Shown here in pieces: positions 14,989-15,256 of a stretch of 15,256 nucleotides of DNA. Numbering within the stretch: position 1 is the first letter of the stretch; every line of letters begins with the position of its first letter. Below the pieces are notes generated by a model, which was not told the DNA's origin, ran no database searches, and saw nothing but the letters and a program-made list of their open reading frames with translations. Source of the DNA: Oscillospiraceae bacterium (GTDB taxonomy: Bacteria > Bacillota_A > Clostridia > Oscillospirales > CAG-272); assembly GCA_015064665.1 (NCBI GenBank), contig SVRU01000068.1, forward strand, positions 1 to 15,256. The letters run 5' to 3'. The position numbers and the translations under genes were made by a program.

Positions 14989-15256
14989 ATGCAAGCTCTT
15001 TTACGCCTGTATAAAGCTCATAATATCTGCCCTTAAGCGACAGGAGCTCATCGTGTGAACCTCTTTCTATTATGCGTCCGTCCTCAAGAACCATTATTGC
15101 GTTTGCATTTCGTACGGTTGAAAGTCTGTGTGCGATTACAAACGTGGTTCTGTTTTTCATAATTCGATCCATTCCGTGTTCTATATGGCGCTCGGTACGG
15201 GTATCCACCGAAGAGGTTGCTTCATCAAGAACAAGTATCGGAGCTTTAGAGAGTGC
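14987..15256 (-). CDS. ABC exporter (type IV, MsbA/LmrA-like), C-terminal end of the nucleotide-binding domain; rest outside window
   Basis: The frame is open to the right edge, so only the last 89 residues are present. They read ALSKAPILVLDEATSSVDTR, containing the end of Walker B and the D-loop, then VIAHRLSTVRNA with the switch histidine and LEDGRIIERGSHDELL near the end. This is the classic C-terminus of a fused transmembrane-ATPase exporter, either homodimeric or one half of a heterodimer. The transmembrane domain, Walker A and signature motif lie beyond base 15256, so substrate and partner cannot be judged. The stop codon touches the T run of the shared terminator. Confidence 0.93.
   Translation of the reverse strand, partial: ALSKAPILVLDEATSSVDTRTERHIEHGMDRIMKNRTTFVIAHRLSTVRNANAIMVLEDGRIIERGSHDELLSLKGRYYELYTGVKELA

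Noticed and set aside
1..15256. CRISPR arrays, insertion sequences, tRNA genes, riboswitches and phage genes
   Set aside because: No regularly spaced repeats, terminal inverted repeats, transposase, cloverleaf-like segment or conserved riboswitch core was seen, and all gaps are short.

Overview
The window looks like a stretch of chromosomal core genome from a low-to-moderate GC Firmicute, most likely an anaerobic gut-type clostridium (Oscillospirales/Eubacteriales). The evidence is AT-rich intergenic DNA, consensus sigma-A promoters (one with perfect TTGACA and TATAAT boxes and a 17 bp spacer), GGAG-type ribosome binding sites, a clostridial-style type IIA topoisomerase A subunit, an M18 aminopeptidase and a two-domain P-loop protein that I recall mainly from Firmicutes. 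I see no prophage, insertion sequence, CRISPR array, tRNA or rRNA. The only gaps longer than 100 bases (6281-6500 and 13750-13870) are divergent promoter regions.

Left block (plus strand, 1-5200): the 3' part of recG is followed after 15 bases by rarA, a pair of replication-fork maintenance genes. A strong extended -10 promoter just after rarA drives a lipid-kinase-like gene (DagK/YegS family) and comEC, the DNA-uptake channel. The comEC C-terminal metallo-beta-lactamase-like domain has lost its metal ligands.

Middle (5186-7260): ychF lies on the minus strand and its last five codons (counting the stop) overlap the end of comEC tail to tail. It is divergent from an orphan OmpR-type response regulator on the plus strand. 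The 220-base gap between them holds one good promoter per strand and a TTAACA-type inverted repeat near the regulator's transcription start. A strong bidirectional terminator closes the regulator gene.

Right block (minus strand, 13749 down to 7266): coaE, an M18 aminopeptidase, prfA (RF1), sua5 (tRNA t6A synthesis) and a ParC/GyrA-like topoisomerase subunit run in one direction with tight spacing: 1 bp, 53 bp, a 4 bp ATGA overlap, then 47 bp from start codon to stop codon. They probably form one housekeeping transcript led by the promoter upstream of coaE. prmC, which often sits beside prfA, is absent, and so is any parE/gyrB next to the topoisomerase gene.

Right end: a divergent plus-strand gene encodes an unfamiliar P-loop ATPase with an apparently decayed second copy of its own fold (13871-14929). 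It ends in a hairpin terminator shared with the 3' end of an ABC exporter gene that enters from the right edge on the minus strand.

Nothing here forms an obvious new defence or mobile system. The best leads are the P-loop protein with a degenerate second half, the ligand-less ComEC domain, the ambiguous coaE start and the possible operator at the response regulator.
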